NCBI RefSeq assembly: GCF_047663525.1
Contig: NC_092617.1
Span: 5,809,501 to 5,873,500, forward strand
Length of the DNA stretch: 64,000 nucleotides
Direction: 5' to 3'
Source: Anas platyrhynchos
Lineage: Eukaryota; Chordata; Aves; Anseriformes; Anatidae
Shown here: in pieces, positions 1 to 9,775 of the stretch
How the letters are laid out: the number at the start of each line of letters is the position of its first letter
How positions within the stretch are numbered: position 1 is the stretch's first letter
The notes under the pieces: generated by a model
What the model was told of the DNA's origin: nothing
The model's input: the letters and a program-made list of their open reading frames with translations, nothing else
The model's database searches: none
Position numbers and translations under genes: made by a program

Positions 1-372
1 CTTGCTCTGCTGCTCCTTGGTGGACTGCTGGCTGAGCAAACTCTCGATCTCCAAATCCACGTCGGACGCTTGCTTCCGCGACTTTTTGGCCGACTCCTTC
101 CCACCTTCGGTGGCCGAACCGGGACCACCTGGACCACCGGGACCACCGGGGCCACCGGGGTCCTGCTCTGCTCGCCGTTTCCTCCCGGGCCCGTCGACGT
201 CGGCGTCCCCGTGCCGTTCGGCGCCGGTCATGGCGGCCAACTTGGAGTGGTCGGCGTAGGTCACCAGGGTGGGCCCTTCGGCCAGCAGCCCCCGCCGCAC
301 CTCGATCAGCTCCTGGGCGGCGAATTTCTGCAGCAGGCTCTCCACCGTCCGCGGGGCCGCCGGAGCATCAGG
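1..372 (-). CDS. METTL3: METTL3 exon 3 (partial, runs off the window)
   Basis: This is part of the catalytic subunit of the nuclear m6A RNA methyltransferase. Reading on the minus strand from 372 the exon encodes PDAPAAPRTVESLLQKFAAQ, then ELIEVRRGLL, PTLVTYADHSKLAAMTGAE, a KRRAEQD nuclear-localisation-like run, a GGP-rich stretch, and SDVDLEIESLLSQQSTKEQQ at the edge. These blocks match vertebrate METTL3 N-terminal sequence in order. The acceptor (aacag) sits just above 372 and the exon is entered in phase 0, which fits exon 2. The methyltransferase domain lies outside the window. The proline/glycine run replaces a serine/alanine-rich stretch of mammalian METTL3. Identification is from remembered family sequence and is strong. 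Confidence 0.95.
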
Positions 373-2960
373 CTGTTTTGGGGTGAAATCGGGGGGTTTT
401 GGGGCTTTTTCTGGATTTTTTTAGATTTTTTTCGATTTTTTTGCATTTTTTTTTGCGTTTTTTTGCATTTTTTTTGCGTTACTGGGGCTTCGTTTGGGCA
501 TTTTGGGTGGGATTTTGAAGTTACGATGCACTAGGTGGTTGGCGTCTATAAATGGGGGAAATTTGGGGAGATTTGGGGCTTTTTTTGAATTTTTATCTTT
601 TTTTTTTTACTTTTTGGATTTTTCTGCATTTATTTTTTGAGTTTTTGTGGATTATTGGGGATTGGTTTCAGCATTTTGGGTGGGATTCTGAAGCTACCGT
701 GCACTAGGTAGTCGGCGTTTATAAGTATGGGAAATTTGGGGGGATTTGGGGCTTTTTTTGAATTTTTATCAATTTTTTTTGGAATTTTGGGGATTTTTTT
801 GAAATTTTCTTGCATTTTTTGTGCTTTATTTTTGGATTATTGGGGATTTTTGGGGCTTGGTTTGGGGAGTTTGGGTTGATTTTGAGGCTACCGTGCGCTA
901 CGTGGTTGGCATCCACAGGAGTAAAAAATATGGGGGAAATTGGGGGCTTTTGGGAAATTTTTTTTTTTTTTTTTTTAATTTTTTGAAATTTTTTCATTTT
1001 TTGAAAATTTTGGGAGGATGTTTGGGAGATTTTGGGGAGATTTTGGGGTGTTTTGGGGCTTGGTTTGGGGAGTTTCTCCGTTGACTTTGGGTCTACTGTG
1101 CGCTACGTGGTCGGCGTCTACAAGTAGGGGAAAATTGGGGGATTTGGGGGCTTTTGGGGATTTTTTGGATTATTTGGGATTTTTGGGGGGATTTTTGGGG
1201 ATTTTGGCCGTTCGGCGCCGGTCATGGCGGCCAACTTGGAGTGGTCGGCGTAGGTCACCAGGGTGGGCCCTTCGGCCAGCAGCCCCCGCCGCACCTCGAT
1301 CAGCTCCTGGGCGGCGAATTTCTGCAGCAGGCTCTCCACCGTCCGCGGGGCCGCCGGCGCATCAGGCTGTTTTGGGGTGAAATCAGGGAGTTTTGGGGCT
1401 TTTTGGGATTTTTTTCAATTTTTTTCGATTTTTTTTGCATTTTTTAGCATTTTTTTTTGCGTTACTGGGGCTTCGTTTGGGCATTTTGGGTGGGATTTTG
1501 AAGCTACCATGCGCTAGGTGGTCGGTGTCTATAAATATGGGAAATTTGGGGGGATTTGGGGCTTTTTTTGGATTTTTATCGTTTTTTTTTCCAATTTTAT
1601 TTATTTATTTATTTATTTATTAATTTTTTTTGCATTACTGGGGCTTCGTTTGGGCATTTAGGGTGGGATTTTGAAGCTACCATGAGCTAAGTGGTCGGCG
1701 TCTATAAGTATGGGAAATTTGGGGGGATTTGGGGCTTTTTTTGAAATTTTATCAATTTTTTTTTCAATTTTTGGATTTTTTTGCGTTTTTTTTGCTTTTT
1801 TTTTTTGCATTATTGGGGCTTCGTTTGGGCATTTTGGGCAGGATTCTGGGGTTTCCATGCGCTAGGTGGTCGGCGTCTATAAATATGAGAAATTTGAGGA
1901 GATTTGGGGCTTTTTTTGAATTTTTATCAATTTTTTTTCAATTTTTGGATTTTTTTTGCGATTTTTTGGATTATTGGGACTTCGTTTGGGCATTTAGGGT
2001 GGGATTTTGAAGCTAGCATGAGCTAAGTGGTCGGCGTCTATAAATACGGGAAATTTGGGGGGATTTGGGGCTTTTTTTGAAATTTTATCAATTTTTTTTT
2101 CAATTTTTGGATTTTTTTGTGTTTTTTTTGCATTATTGAGGCTTCGTTTGGCCATTTTGGGGTGGGGTTTTGGGGCGAACAAGCGCTAGGTGGTTGGCGT
2201 CTATAAATATGGGAAATTTGGGGAGATTTGGGGCTTTTTTTGGATTTTTATCAATTTTTTTTTCAATTTTTGGTTTTTTTTTGCATTTTTTTTGCATTTT
2301 TTTTGCGTTATTGGGGCTTCGTTTGGGCATTTTGGGTGGGATTTTGCGGTTTCCATGCGCTAGGTGGTCGGCGTCTATAAATACGGGAAATTTGGGGGGA
2401 TTTGGGGCTTTTTTTGAATTTTTATCAATTTTTTTTCAATTTTTGTTTTTTTTTGCATTTTTTTTGCGTTTTTTTTGCATTATTGGGGCTTCGTTTGGGC
2501 ATTTTGGACAGGATTCTGGGGTTTCCATGCGCTAGGTGGTCGGTGTCTATAAGTATGGGAAATTTGGGGGGATTTGGGGCTTTTTTTGAAATTTTATCAA
2601 TTTTTTTTTCAATTTTTGGATTTTTTTGCGTTTTTTTTGCTTTTTTTTTTTGCATTATTGGGGCTTCATTTGGGCATTTTGGGCAGGATTCTGGGGTTTC
2701 CATGTGCTAGGTGGTCGGCGTCTATAAGTATGGGAAATTTGGGGAGATTTGGGGCTTTTTTTGAAATTTTATCAATTTTTTTTTTCAATTTTTGGATTTT
2801 TTTGCGGTTTTTTTGCTTTTTTTTTTTGCATTATTGGGGCTTCATTTGAGTATTTTGGGCAGGATTTTGAAGCTACCATGAGCTAAGTGGTCAGCGTCTA
2901 TAAGTATGGGAAATTTGGGGAGATTTGGGGCTTTTCGGGGATTTTTTGTGATTTTTTTAT
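373..2960. repeat. Minisatellite of about 160-bp units in METTL3 intron 2
   Basis: About a dozen head-to-tail units follow one pattern: gggcttcgtttgggcatttt, a tgggattttgaagctacc block, gctaggtggtcggcgtctat, aaatttggggggatttgggg, then T-runs broken by single G or C. The units differ by scattered substitutions and by T-run length. The core gtggtcggcgt is shared with METTL3 exon 3 (the YADH codons on the other strand), so the unit probably carries an eroded piece of that exon. It is interrupted by the clean exon copy at 1208-1366. ORFs here are repeat artefacts. Confidence 0.85.
1208..1366 (-). pseudogene. Partial duplicate of METTL3 exon 3 (5' half)
   Basis: About 160 bp repeats bases 214-372 at a constant offset of 994, with one substitution inside the exon part (ccggagc versus ccggcgc) and a few just outside it. 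It keeps the acceptor and codes for the same residues from PDAPAAP to AAMTGAE, then runs into minisatellite with no matching exon end. In transcription order it comes before the full exon 3. It could be a dead exon or a decoy acceptor. If used, splicing would need a donor in the minisatellite, and none is obvious. Confidence 0.85.
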
Positions 2961-3059
2961 TTTATTTTATTTTTGGGGTTTTTTTGGGGGGGGGTTGGGG
3001 GGTTTTGGGGATTGGTTTGGGGATTTGGGGTGGGATTTTGGGGAGCATTTTGGGGAGCA

Positions 3060-4275
3060 TGAGGGATTTTGGGTGCATCTGGGTGGGATTTCTGCCGTTT
3101 TGGGTCCCTTTGGTGCATTTCGGGTGGGATTTCGCCTATTTTGGGTGGGATTTTGGCTATTTTGGGTCCCTTTGCTGCATTTTGGGTGGGATTTCTGCCA
3201 TTTTGAGTCCCTTTGCTGCATTTTGGGTGGAATTTTTGCTATTTTGGGTTGGATTTCTGCCATTTTGGGTCCCTTTGGTGCACTTCAGGTAGGATTTCAG
3301 CTATTTTGGGTGGGATTTCAACAATTTCGGGTCCCTTCGGTGAATTTTGGGTGGGATTTCAGCTATTTTGGGGTCCCCTTAGTATATTTTGGGTGGGATT
3401 CCAGCTACTTTGGGTCCCCTTAATGCATTTTGTGTGGGATTTTGCCTATTTTGGGTGGGATTTCAACAATTTTGGGTCCCTTCGGTGAATTTTGCCTGGG
3501 ATTTCGCCTATTTTGGGTGGAATTTCTGCCATTTTGGGTCCCTCTGATGTGTTTTGGGTGGGATTTCAGTTATTTTGGTGCCCCCCTTGATATATTTTAG
3601 GTGGGATTTCTGCTATTTTGGGTCCCCTTGGTCTATTTTGGGTGGGTTTTCTGTCATTTTGGTCCCCCCTGGTCTATTTTGGGTGGGAATTCGGCTATTT
3701 TGGGTGGGATTTCTGCCATTTTGGGTCTCTTTGATGCATTTTGGGTAGGATTTCTGCCATTTTGGGTCCCTTTGGTGCATTTTGGGTGGGATTTCTGCCA
3801 TTTTGTGGTCCCCTTAGTATATTTTGGGTGGGATTTCTGCCATTTTGGGTCTCCTTGATGCATTTTGGGTAGGATTTCTGCCATTTTAGGTCCCTTTGAT
3901 GCATTTTGGGTAGGATTTCTGCCATTTTGGGTCCCTTTGGTGCACTTCAGGTAGGATTTTGGCTATTTTGGGTGGGATTTCAACAATTTCGGGTCCCTTT
4001 GGTGAATTTTGGGCGGGATTTTTGCTATTTTGAGTCCTTTTGGTGCATTTTGAGTGGGATTTCAGCTATTTTGGGTGGGATTTCTGCCATTTTGGGGTCC
4101 CTTAGGTATATTTTGGGTGGGATTTCAACAATTTCGGGTCCCTTTAGTGCATTTTGGGCGGGATTTTTGCTATTTTGGGTCCCTTTGGTGCATTTTGGGT
4201 GGCATTTCGCCTATTTTGGGTGGAATATCTGCCATTTTGGGTCCCTTTGCTGCATTTTGGCTGGGATTCCTCCCC
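3060..4275. repeat. Minisatellite of about 40-bp units in METTL3 intron 2
   Basis: The units read approximately attttgggtgggatttctgc, cattttgggtccctttggtg, c. About thirty copies lie head to tail with point changes and occasional half units. The transcribed minus strand is C/A-rich here. The open frames on both strands come from the repeat and are not genes. Confidence 0.9.
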
Positions 4276-4380
4276 TTTCCCCCCCCCTCCCTCTACCCCG
4301 AGTGCATCCGGGACCCCTTCCACCCCCTTTATTACCAAATTTGGGGTTCCCTCCCCAAAAATAAACCCCCCAAAACTCAC

Positions 4381-4664
4381 GGCGGCGATGGCTCGGCAGA
4401 TGGCGGCGGCGTCGGTGGGGAGGGGCAGGGCCAGGTCGGCGAGGTGCAGGAGCAGGCGCCGCTCCAGGGCGGGGTCGGGGGCCAAATCCTCTTCCCCCCC
4501 AATTTGGGGGCTTCCCCCCCCTCCCAAAATTCCTCCCCCCCCGCCTCCGCCGTCCCCCAAAAATCCTCCCCCGCCTCCCGGCCCCGAAGGGGGGGGGGGG
4601 GCAGGGCTGGAGGTGCGGGGAGGGGGGGGGAGGGAGGGGGCGGCGTGGCGGGGGTCTGCTGCTG
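4381..4664 (-). CDS. METTL3: METTL3 exon 2
   Basis: Minus-strand exon between a C-rich acceptor (cccccag at about 4665) and a gtgagt donor just below 4381. It is entered in phase 1 from exon 1 (G + CA) and leaves in phase 0; 284 nt fits this exactly. The first half encodes a low-complexity run of alanine, proline and glycine. The second half encodes DLAPDPALERRLLLHLADLA, then LPLPTDAAAICRAIAA, matching the METTL3 block that reads DPELEKKLLHHLSDLALTLP in human. The proline/glycine expansion is unlike mammalian METTL3 and fits a GC-driven locus. Confidence 0.92.
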
Positions 4665-4689
4665 CTGGGGGGGGGAAAGGGGGTGAATC

Positions 4690-5620
4690 GCCCCAAAATC
4701 CCATTGAATTGCCCCAAAATCCCACTGAATTGCCCCAAATCCCACTAGTTCCCAAAAATCCTACTGAATTGCCCCAAAATCCCATCAAATTCCACTGAAT
4801 CCCCCCAAAATTCCACCAGATTGCCCCAAATCCCACAGAATTCAACCCAAATCCCACAGAATTCAACTCAAATCCCAGTGAATTGTCCCCAAATCCCACT
4901 AATTCCCCCCAAAATCCCACTGAATCCCCCCAAAATCCCACTAATTGCCCCAAATCCCACTGAGTTGCCCCAAAATCCTACTGAATTGCCCCAAATCCCA
5001 CTGAATTGTCCCAAAATACCACTAATTCCCCCAAAATCCCACTGAATTGCCCCAAAATCCCACTAATTCCCAAAAATCCCACTGAATTGCCCCAAAATCC
5101 CACTGAATCTCCCCAAAATATCACTGAATTGCCCCAAAATCCCATCAAATTCCACTGAATCCCCCCAAAATTCCACCAGATTGCCCCAAATCCCACAGAA
5201 TTCAACCCAAATCCCACAGAATTCAACTCAAATCCCAGTGAATTGTCCCAAAATCCCACTAATTCCCCCCAAATCCCACTGAATTCCCCCCAAAATCCCA
5301 CTGAATTCAACCCAAAATCCCACTAATTGCCCAAAATCCTACTGAATTGCCCCAAAATCCCGCTGAATTGTCCCAAAATCCCATCAATTTCCACTGAATC
5401 CCCCCAAAATTCCACCAGATTGCCCCAAATCCCACAGAATTCAACTCAAATCCCACTGAATCCCCCCAAAATCTCACTAATTCCCCCCAAATCCCACTGA
5501 ATTGCTCTGAAATCCCACCGAATTGCCCCAAAATCCCACTAAATTCCCCCAAATCCCACTGAATTGCCCCAAAATCCCACTGAATCCCCCCAAAAAGCCC
5601 AACTCTCCCTAAGCCCCCCA
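4690..5620. repeat. Minisatellite of about 20-bp units in METTL3 intron 1
   Basis: The repeated motif is ccccaaaatcccactgaatt with variants (actaattc, atcaaattcc, cacagaattcaac). A higher-order block that includes ccaccagattgccccaaatc recurs at about 4815, 5175 and 5412, so larger units were also duplicated. There is no gene in it. Confidence 0.88.
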
Positions 5621-6490
5621 AATTCCCCCCAAACCTCCCAAATCCCCCTTAAACCCCCCCAAAATCCCCTTAAACCCCCCAAATTCCCCTTAAACTCCCC
5701 TTAAATCCCTTAAACCCCCCAAATCCCCCTTAAACCCCCCAAATCCCCCTAAACCTCCCCCAACCCCCCCTTAAACTCCCCCAAATCCCCCCAAACCCCT
5801 CTTAACCCACCCAAATCCCCCTTAAACCTCCCCAAAACCCCTTAAAGCCCCCTAAACCCCCCCAAACTTCCCACCCCCCCTTAAACCCCCTAAACCCCAC
5901 TTAAACCGCCCAAATCCCCCCCCAAACCGTCCTTAAATCTCCCAAATCCCTCCTAAATCCCCCCAGACCCCCCAAATCTCCCTTAAACCCCCCTTAAATC
6001 CCCCAAATCCCCCTTAAACCCCCAACCCCCCCCTTAAACCCCCCTAAATCCCCCCAAACCACCCCAACTACCCCCAAATCCCCCCCAACTCCCCCAAATT
6101 CCCCCCAAATCCCCCTTAAATCCCCCAACCCCCCCCCAAATCCCCCTAAACCCCCCTTAAACACCCCAAATCCCCCTTAAACCCCCCAAATCCCCCAACT
6201 CCCCCGTAAACTCCCCCAAATCCCCCTTAAACCCCCCAAACCCTCCCAAATCTTCCCCAAGTCCCCTTAAAGCCCCCCAAACCCCCCTTAAAACCCCAAA
6301 TCCCCCCCAAATCCCCCCCAAAATCCCCCAAACCCCCTTAAACCCCCCGAATCCCCCTCAACCCCCTCCAAATCCCCCTTAACCCCCCCCAAATCCCCCA
6401 AATCCCCCTTAAACCCCCCCAACCCTCCCCAAATCCCCCCCAACTCCCCCTTAAACCCCCCCAAAATCCCCCCAAACCCCCCCAAAATCC
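5621..6490. repeat. C-rich minisatellite (AAATCCCCCTTAAACCCCCC) in METTL3 intron 1
   Basis: Irregular units of 15-20 bp with runs of four to eight C on the plus strand. The transcript from the minus strand would be a nearly pure G-tract/A series for about 0.9 kb, directly downstream of METTL3 exon 1. It ends at the exon 1 donor. Nothing else is visible. Confidence 0.88.
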
Positions 6491-6505
6491 CCCCAATCCC
6501 CTCAC

Positions 6506-6599
6506 CCAAGGGGTCCTGCTTCCTCCGGCGCTGCAGCCTCTCCCTGAGGGAGTCGAGCTGCTTCTTGTGGGCCTGGATCGAGCTCCAGGTGTCCGACAT
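6506..6599 (-). CDS. METTL3: METTL3 exon 1 (start codon)
   Basis: The minus-strand ATG at 6599 opens MSDTWSSIQAHKKQLDSLRE, followed by RLQRRRKQDPLG. This is the highly conserved N-terminus of METTL3 and fixes both the start and the strand. The donor is cttgg/gtgagg with the exon ending at 6506 in phase 1, which joins exon 2 in frame. The N-terminal region leads toward the WTAP-binding and zinc-finger parts of the protein. Immediately upstream is a dense promoter motif cluster. With exons 2 and 3 it shows that METTL3 is transcribed leftward. Confidence 0.97.
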
Positions 6600-7170
6600 G
6601 GCCCCCGCCGCCCCCCTCGGGGCCTCTCCCCCCTGCCCCGGCCTCCCCCAGCCCCTTCACGGCCTCCCCGAGGCCTCCCCGAGCCCCCCGCGCCGCCTCC
6701 TCCGTGTAGGCCGCGAAGCCGCGCGCGCCATCTTGGAACCGGGCGTTGCCACAGCAACCGCCGCCATTTTGTCCCCCTATCCCTATTCCCTCCACTATGT
6801 TGTCATGGCAACGGGCGCCATCTTGGTTACTGGCAGCACCGCGCGCCTTTTTCTTGGCGACCGCCATCTTGGAGCCGGGCGTTGCCACAGCAACCGCCGC
6901 CATTTTGTTTCCCCATCCCTATTCCCCTCCCATGCTGCCATGGCAACGGGCGCCATCTTGGTTACTGGCAGCGGGTTCCCGCCATTTTGCTTTCCCGCCC
7001 TGTTGCCACGGCAACGCCCGCCGCCGCGCTGTGATTGGCTCTTCTCCCCCATCCCCGCCGCCATTTTGAAAACGGGCAACGTCGCCCCCCCGCCGCCATC
7101 TTGGCTGAGGGCAGCCGCCATCTTGTGAGCGAGCGGCGCCCCCCTGAGGGGGAAGCGGGGACAAGATGGC
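6600..7170 (-). promoter_or_regulatory. METTL3: METTL3 promoter: YY1-type and X-box-type motif cluster
   Basis: This GC-rich block upstream of the METTL3 ATG has about eleven copies of the YY1-like core CGCCAT(C/T)TTG or its complement. It also has five X-box-like imperfect palindromes: gttgccacagcaac at 6745 and again at 6881, gttgtcatggcaac at 6799, gctgccatggcaac at 6934, and gttgccacggcaac at 7002. Part of it is a tandem duplication of about 136 bp. YY1 and RFX proteins are known to bind such motifs; occupancy here is inferred. No TATA box is seen, as expected for a housekeeping CpG promoter. The plus-strand ORFs are shadows. Confidence 0.75.
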
Positions 7171-7314
7171 GGCGGCCGCCCCCCCCACCCCTAAAAACGC
7201 GTTTTTTCGCCCCAAAAAAGCACTTTTTACCACAAAAATCAATTTTTAACCCCCCCAAAACGCTTCTTAAGCCCGAAATTAAAAGCGGAGGCGGAGATAG
7301 AGTGAGGAAACGGC

Positions 7315-7320
7315 TTTAAT
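7315..7320 (-). terminator. Candidate poly(A) signal ATTAAA (minus strand)
   Basis: ATTAAA on the minus strand lies about 165 bp beyond the stop of the candidate terminal exon at 7485. It would end a leftward transcript just upstream of the METTL3 promoter. The match is a single hexamer in low-complexity sequence, so it is weak. Confidence 0.35.
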
Positions 7321-7484
7321 AGGGCCCCAAGCCCTCGCTCTATGCTATCAAGGGGGGATTTTGGGGTGAAAAAGGGGGATTTTGGGGGCTGGAGGGGGTT
7401 TGGGTGGAAAAAGGGGGTTTTGGGGTGCGGGGGGGTGGGGTGCAGCCCCTCCCCACCGCACCCCGGTTGTTTAATTAGGGTTAA

Positions 7485-8433
7485 TTAGGTCGCGGCGTCC
7501 TCGTCCTGGGGGGCTCCTGTGGGAGGTTGGGGGGGGGGGGTGAAGACCCCAAAATTTTGGGGGGCGACCCCAAAATTTCGCCCTAAAATCCCCCAAATCC
7601 CCCCAAAATCCCATCCGGGACACCCCAAATCCCCCAAATCCTCCCCAAAATCCCATTTGGGACACCCCAAAACCCCCAAATCCCCCAAAATCCCATTTAG
7701 GGCATCCCAAATCCCCCAAATTCACCCAAAAATCCCATCTAGGGCACCCCAAATCCCCCAAATCCCCCCAAAATCTCACCTGGGACACCCCAGATCCCCC
7801 AAATCCACCCCAAAATCCCATCTGGGGCATCCAAATCCCCTGAATTCCCCCAAAATCCCATCTAGGGCATCCCAAATCCCCCAATTCCCCAAAAAAATCC
7901 CACCTGGGACACCCCAAATCCCCCATATTCCCCCCAAAATCCCATCTAGGGCACCCCAAATTCCCTAAATCCCCCAAATCCCCCCCAAAATCCCTTCTAT
8001 GACACCCCAAATCCCCCAAATCTCCCCCAAAATCCCTTCTGGGACACCCCAAATCCCCCAAATCTCCCCCCAAATCCTCCCAATTCCCCCCCAAATCCCA
8101 TCCAGGACCCCCCAAATCCCCCAAATCCACCCCAAAATCCCTTCCGGGACACCCCAAATCCTCCAAATCTCCCCCCAAATCCCCCCAAATCCCATCTGGG
8201 ACACCCCAAATCCCCCCCCAAATACCCCCCCGAACCCAAATCCCCCCGAAATCCCCCCAAAATCCCCTTACCTGGCATCGCCCCTACTCCTCCCCCTTCC
8301 CCTGTTTTTGGGGGGGTCCCTCGGGGTCTTCTGGGACCCCCCCGGGCTCTTGGGGTCCCTCGGGGGTCCCCGGGGGTCTCCGTTGGGGTTTCGGACCCCA
8401 AAAGCAGACGGGAAAAGTCCCCTGGTTCCATCG
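7485..8433 (-). CDS. Two candidate 3' exons of an unidentified minus-strand gene
   Basis: Exon at about 8433-8272: C-rich acceptor, ATG in frame (MEPGDFSRLLLGSETPTETP, then a PRGTP-rich run, ending GVGAMP) and a clean gtaagg donor in phase 1. Exon at about 7516-7485: acceptor cctcccacag, residues APQDEDAAT and a stop, entered in phase 1. The two join in frame across a 42-bp minisatellite, and an ATTAAA follows. I do not recognise the protein. It could be a separate small gene or the far 3' end of SALL2. In another frame the first exon reads RWNQGTFPVCFWG and ends in its own stop, which a phase-0 donor near 9823 in SALL2 could feed. Confidence 0.4.
7550..8262. repeat. Minisatellite of about 42-bp units
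   Basis: The units read approximately aaaatcccatctagggcacc, ccaaatcccccaaatcccc. About sixteen copies lie between the two candidate exons. The variable part is tctaggg, tctggga or tccggga. Open frames on both strands come from the repeat. Confidence 0.9.
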
Positions 8434-8579
8434 CTGGGGGGGCTGGGGGGGAAAAGGAGGGGTCAGCACCCCAAATTTTTGGGGTGGGGACCCCAAAAAT
8501 GGCCCTAAAGGGGTTGGGGGCAAAAATTGGTAGTGGGGGAGCCCGAAAATGATGGGAAAAGGGGAAAAATCCCAAACGT

Positions 8580-9775
8580 TTTTATGGGGGGGGGGGCATT
8601 GACCCCAAAATATTTAAGTGGGGAGACCCCAAAAATTTAAATTGGGGGACCCCAAAAACTTAAATTGAGGGACCCCAAAAAAATTAAATGGGGAGAATTC
8701 TCTAAAAAAAATTTAGGGAGAATTCCCCCCCCAAAAAAACTTAAATGGGGGGGAAAGACCCCAAAAAATGTAGGTTGGGGGACCCCAAAAGTGTTTAAAT
8801 GGGGAGAATCCACTCAAAAATACTTAAATGGGGGGAAATTGCCCCAAAATTTTACGTTGGGAGTCCCCAAAAACCTTAAATGGGGAGGATCTTCCCCCAA
8901 AAATACTTAAACGGGGGAAATTGCCCCAAAAAAACTTACTTTGGGAGACCCCAAAAACCTTAAGTAAGGGAAATTACCCTAAAAAACCTTAATTGGGGGG
9001 AAATTGCCCCAAAAATCTTTAGGGAGACCCCAAAAAGATTAAATGTGGGCAAATCTCCCCAAAACATAGGTTGGGAGACCCCAAAAATCCGAAATAGGGA
9101 GGAAACCCCCCCAAAAAAATTAAATGGGGAGAAATTGCCCCAAAAACTACATTTAGAGACCCCAAAAAAATTAAATGGGGGGAAATCTCCCCAAAATCTT
9201 ACATTGGGAGACCCCAAAAAAATATAAATAAGGGAAATTCCCCTAAAAAAACTTAAATGTGGGGAAATCACCCCAAAACGTAGGTTGGGAGACCCCAAAA
9301 ATCCGAAATAGGGAGGAAACCCCCCCAAAAAAACTTAAATGGGGAGAAATTGCCCCAAAATCTTATATTGGGAGACCCCAAAAAAACTTAAATAAGAGAA
9401 AATCCCCTAAAAAAAATTAAATATGATGAAATTGCCCCAAAAAATTACATTTAGAGACCCCAAAAAATTAAATGGGGGGAAATCTCCCCAAAACATAGGT
9501 TGGGAGACCCCAAAAATCCGAAATAGGGAGGAAACCCCCAAAAAAATTAAATGGGGAGAAATTGCCCCAAAAAACTACATTTAGAGACCCCAAAAAAATT
9601 AAATGGGGGGAAATCTCCCCAAAATCTTACATTGGGAGACCCCAAAAAAATGTAAATAAGGGAAATTCCCCTAAAAAAAAATTAAATGTGGGGAAATTGC
9701 CCCAAAAAATTACATTTATATACCGAAAAAAAAATAAAATGGGGGAAATCCCCCCAAAATATTAACTAGGGTGAC
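8580..9775. repeat. Minisatellite (GACCCCAAAAA..TTAAATGGGG)
   Basis: The pattern alternates gaccccaaaaa, ttaaatgggg, gaaattgccccaaaa and ttacattggga in units of about 38 bp. Blocks of about 230 bp recur (the cataggttgggagaccccaa block at about 9063, 9270 and 9490). It lies just beyond the SALL2 stop codon and may form its 3' UTR. No gene is seen. Confidence 0.85.

Noticed and set aside
7035-7319. Plus-strand frame upstream of METTL3
   Set aside because: Built from promoter motifs with no conserved block; not supported as a divergent gene.
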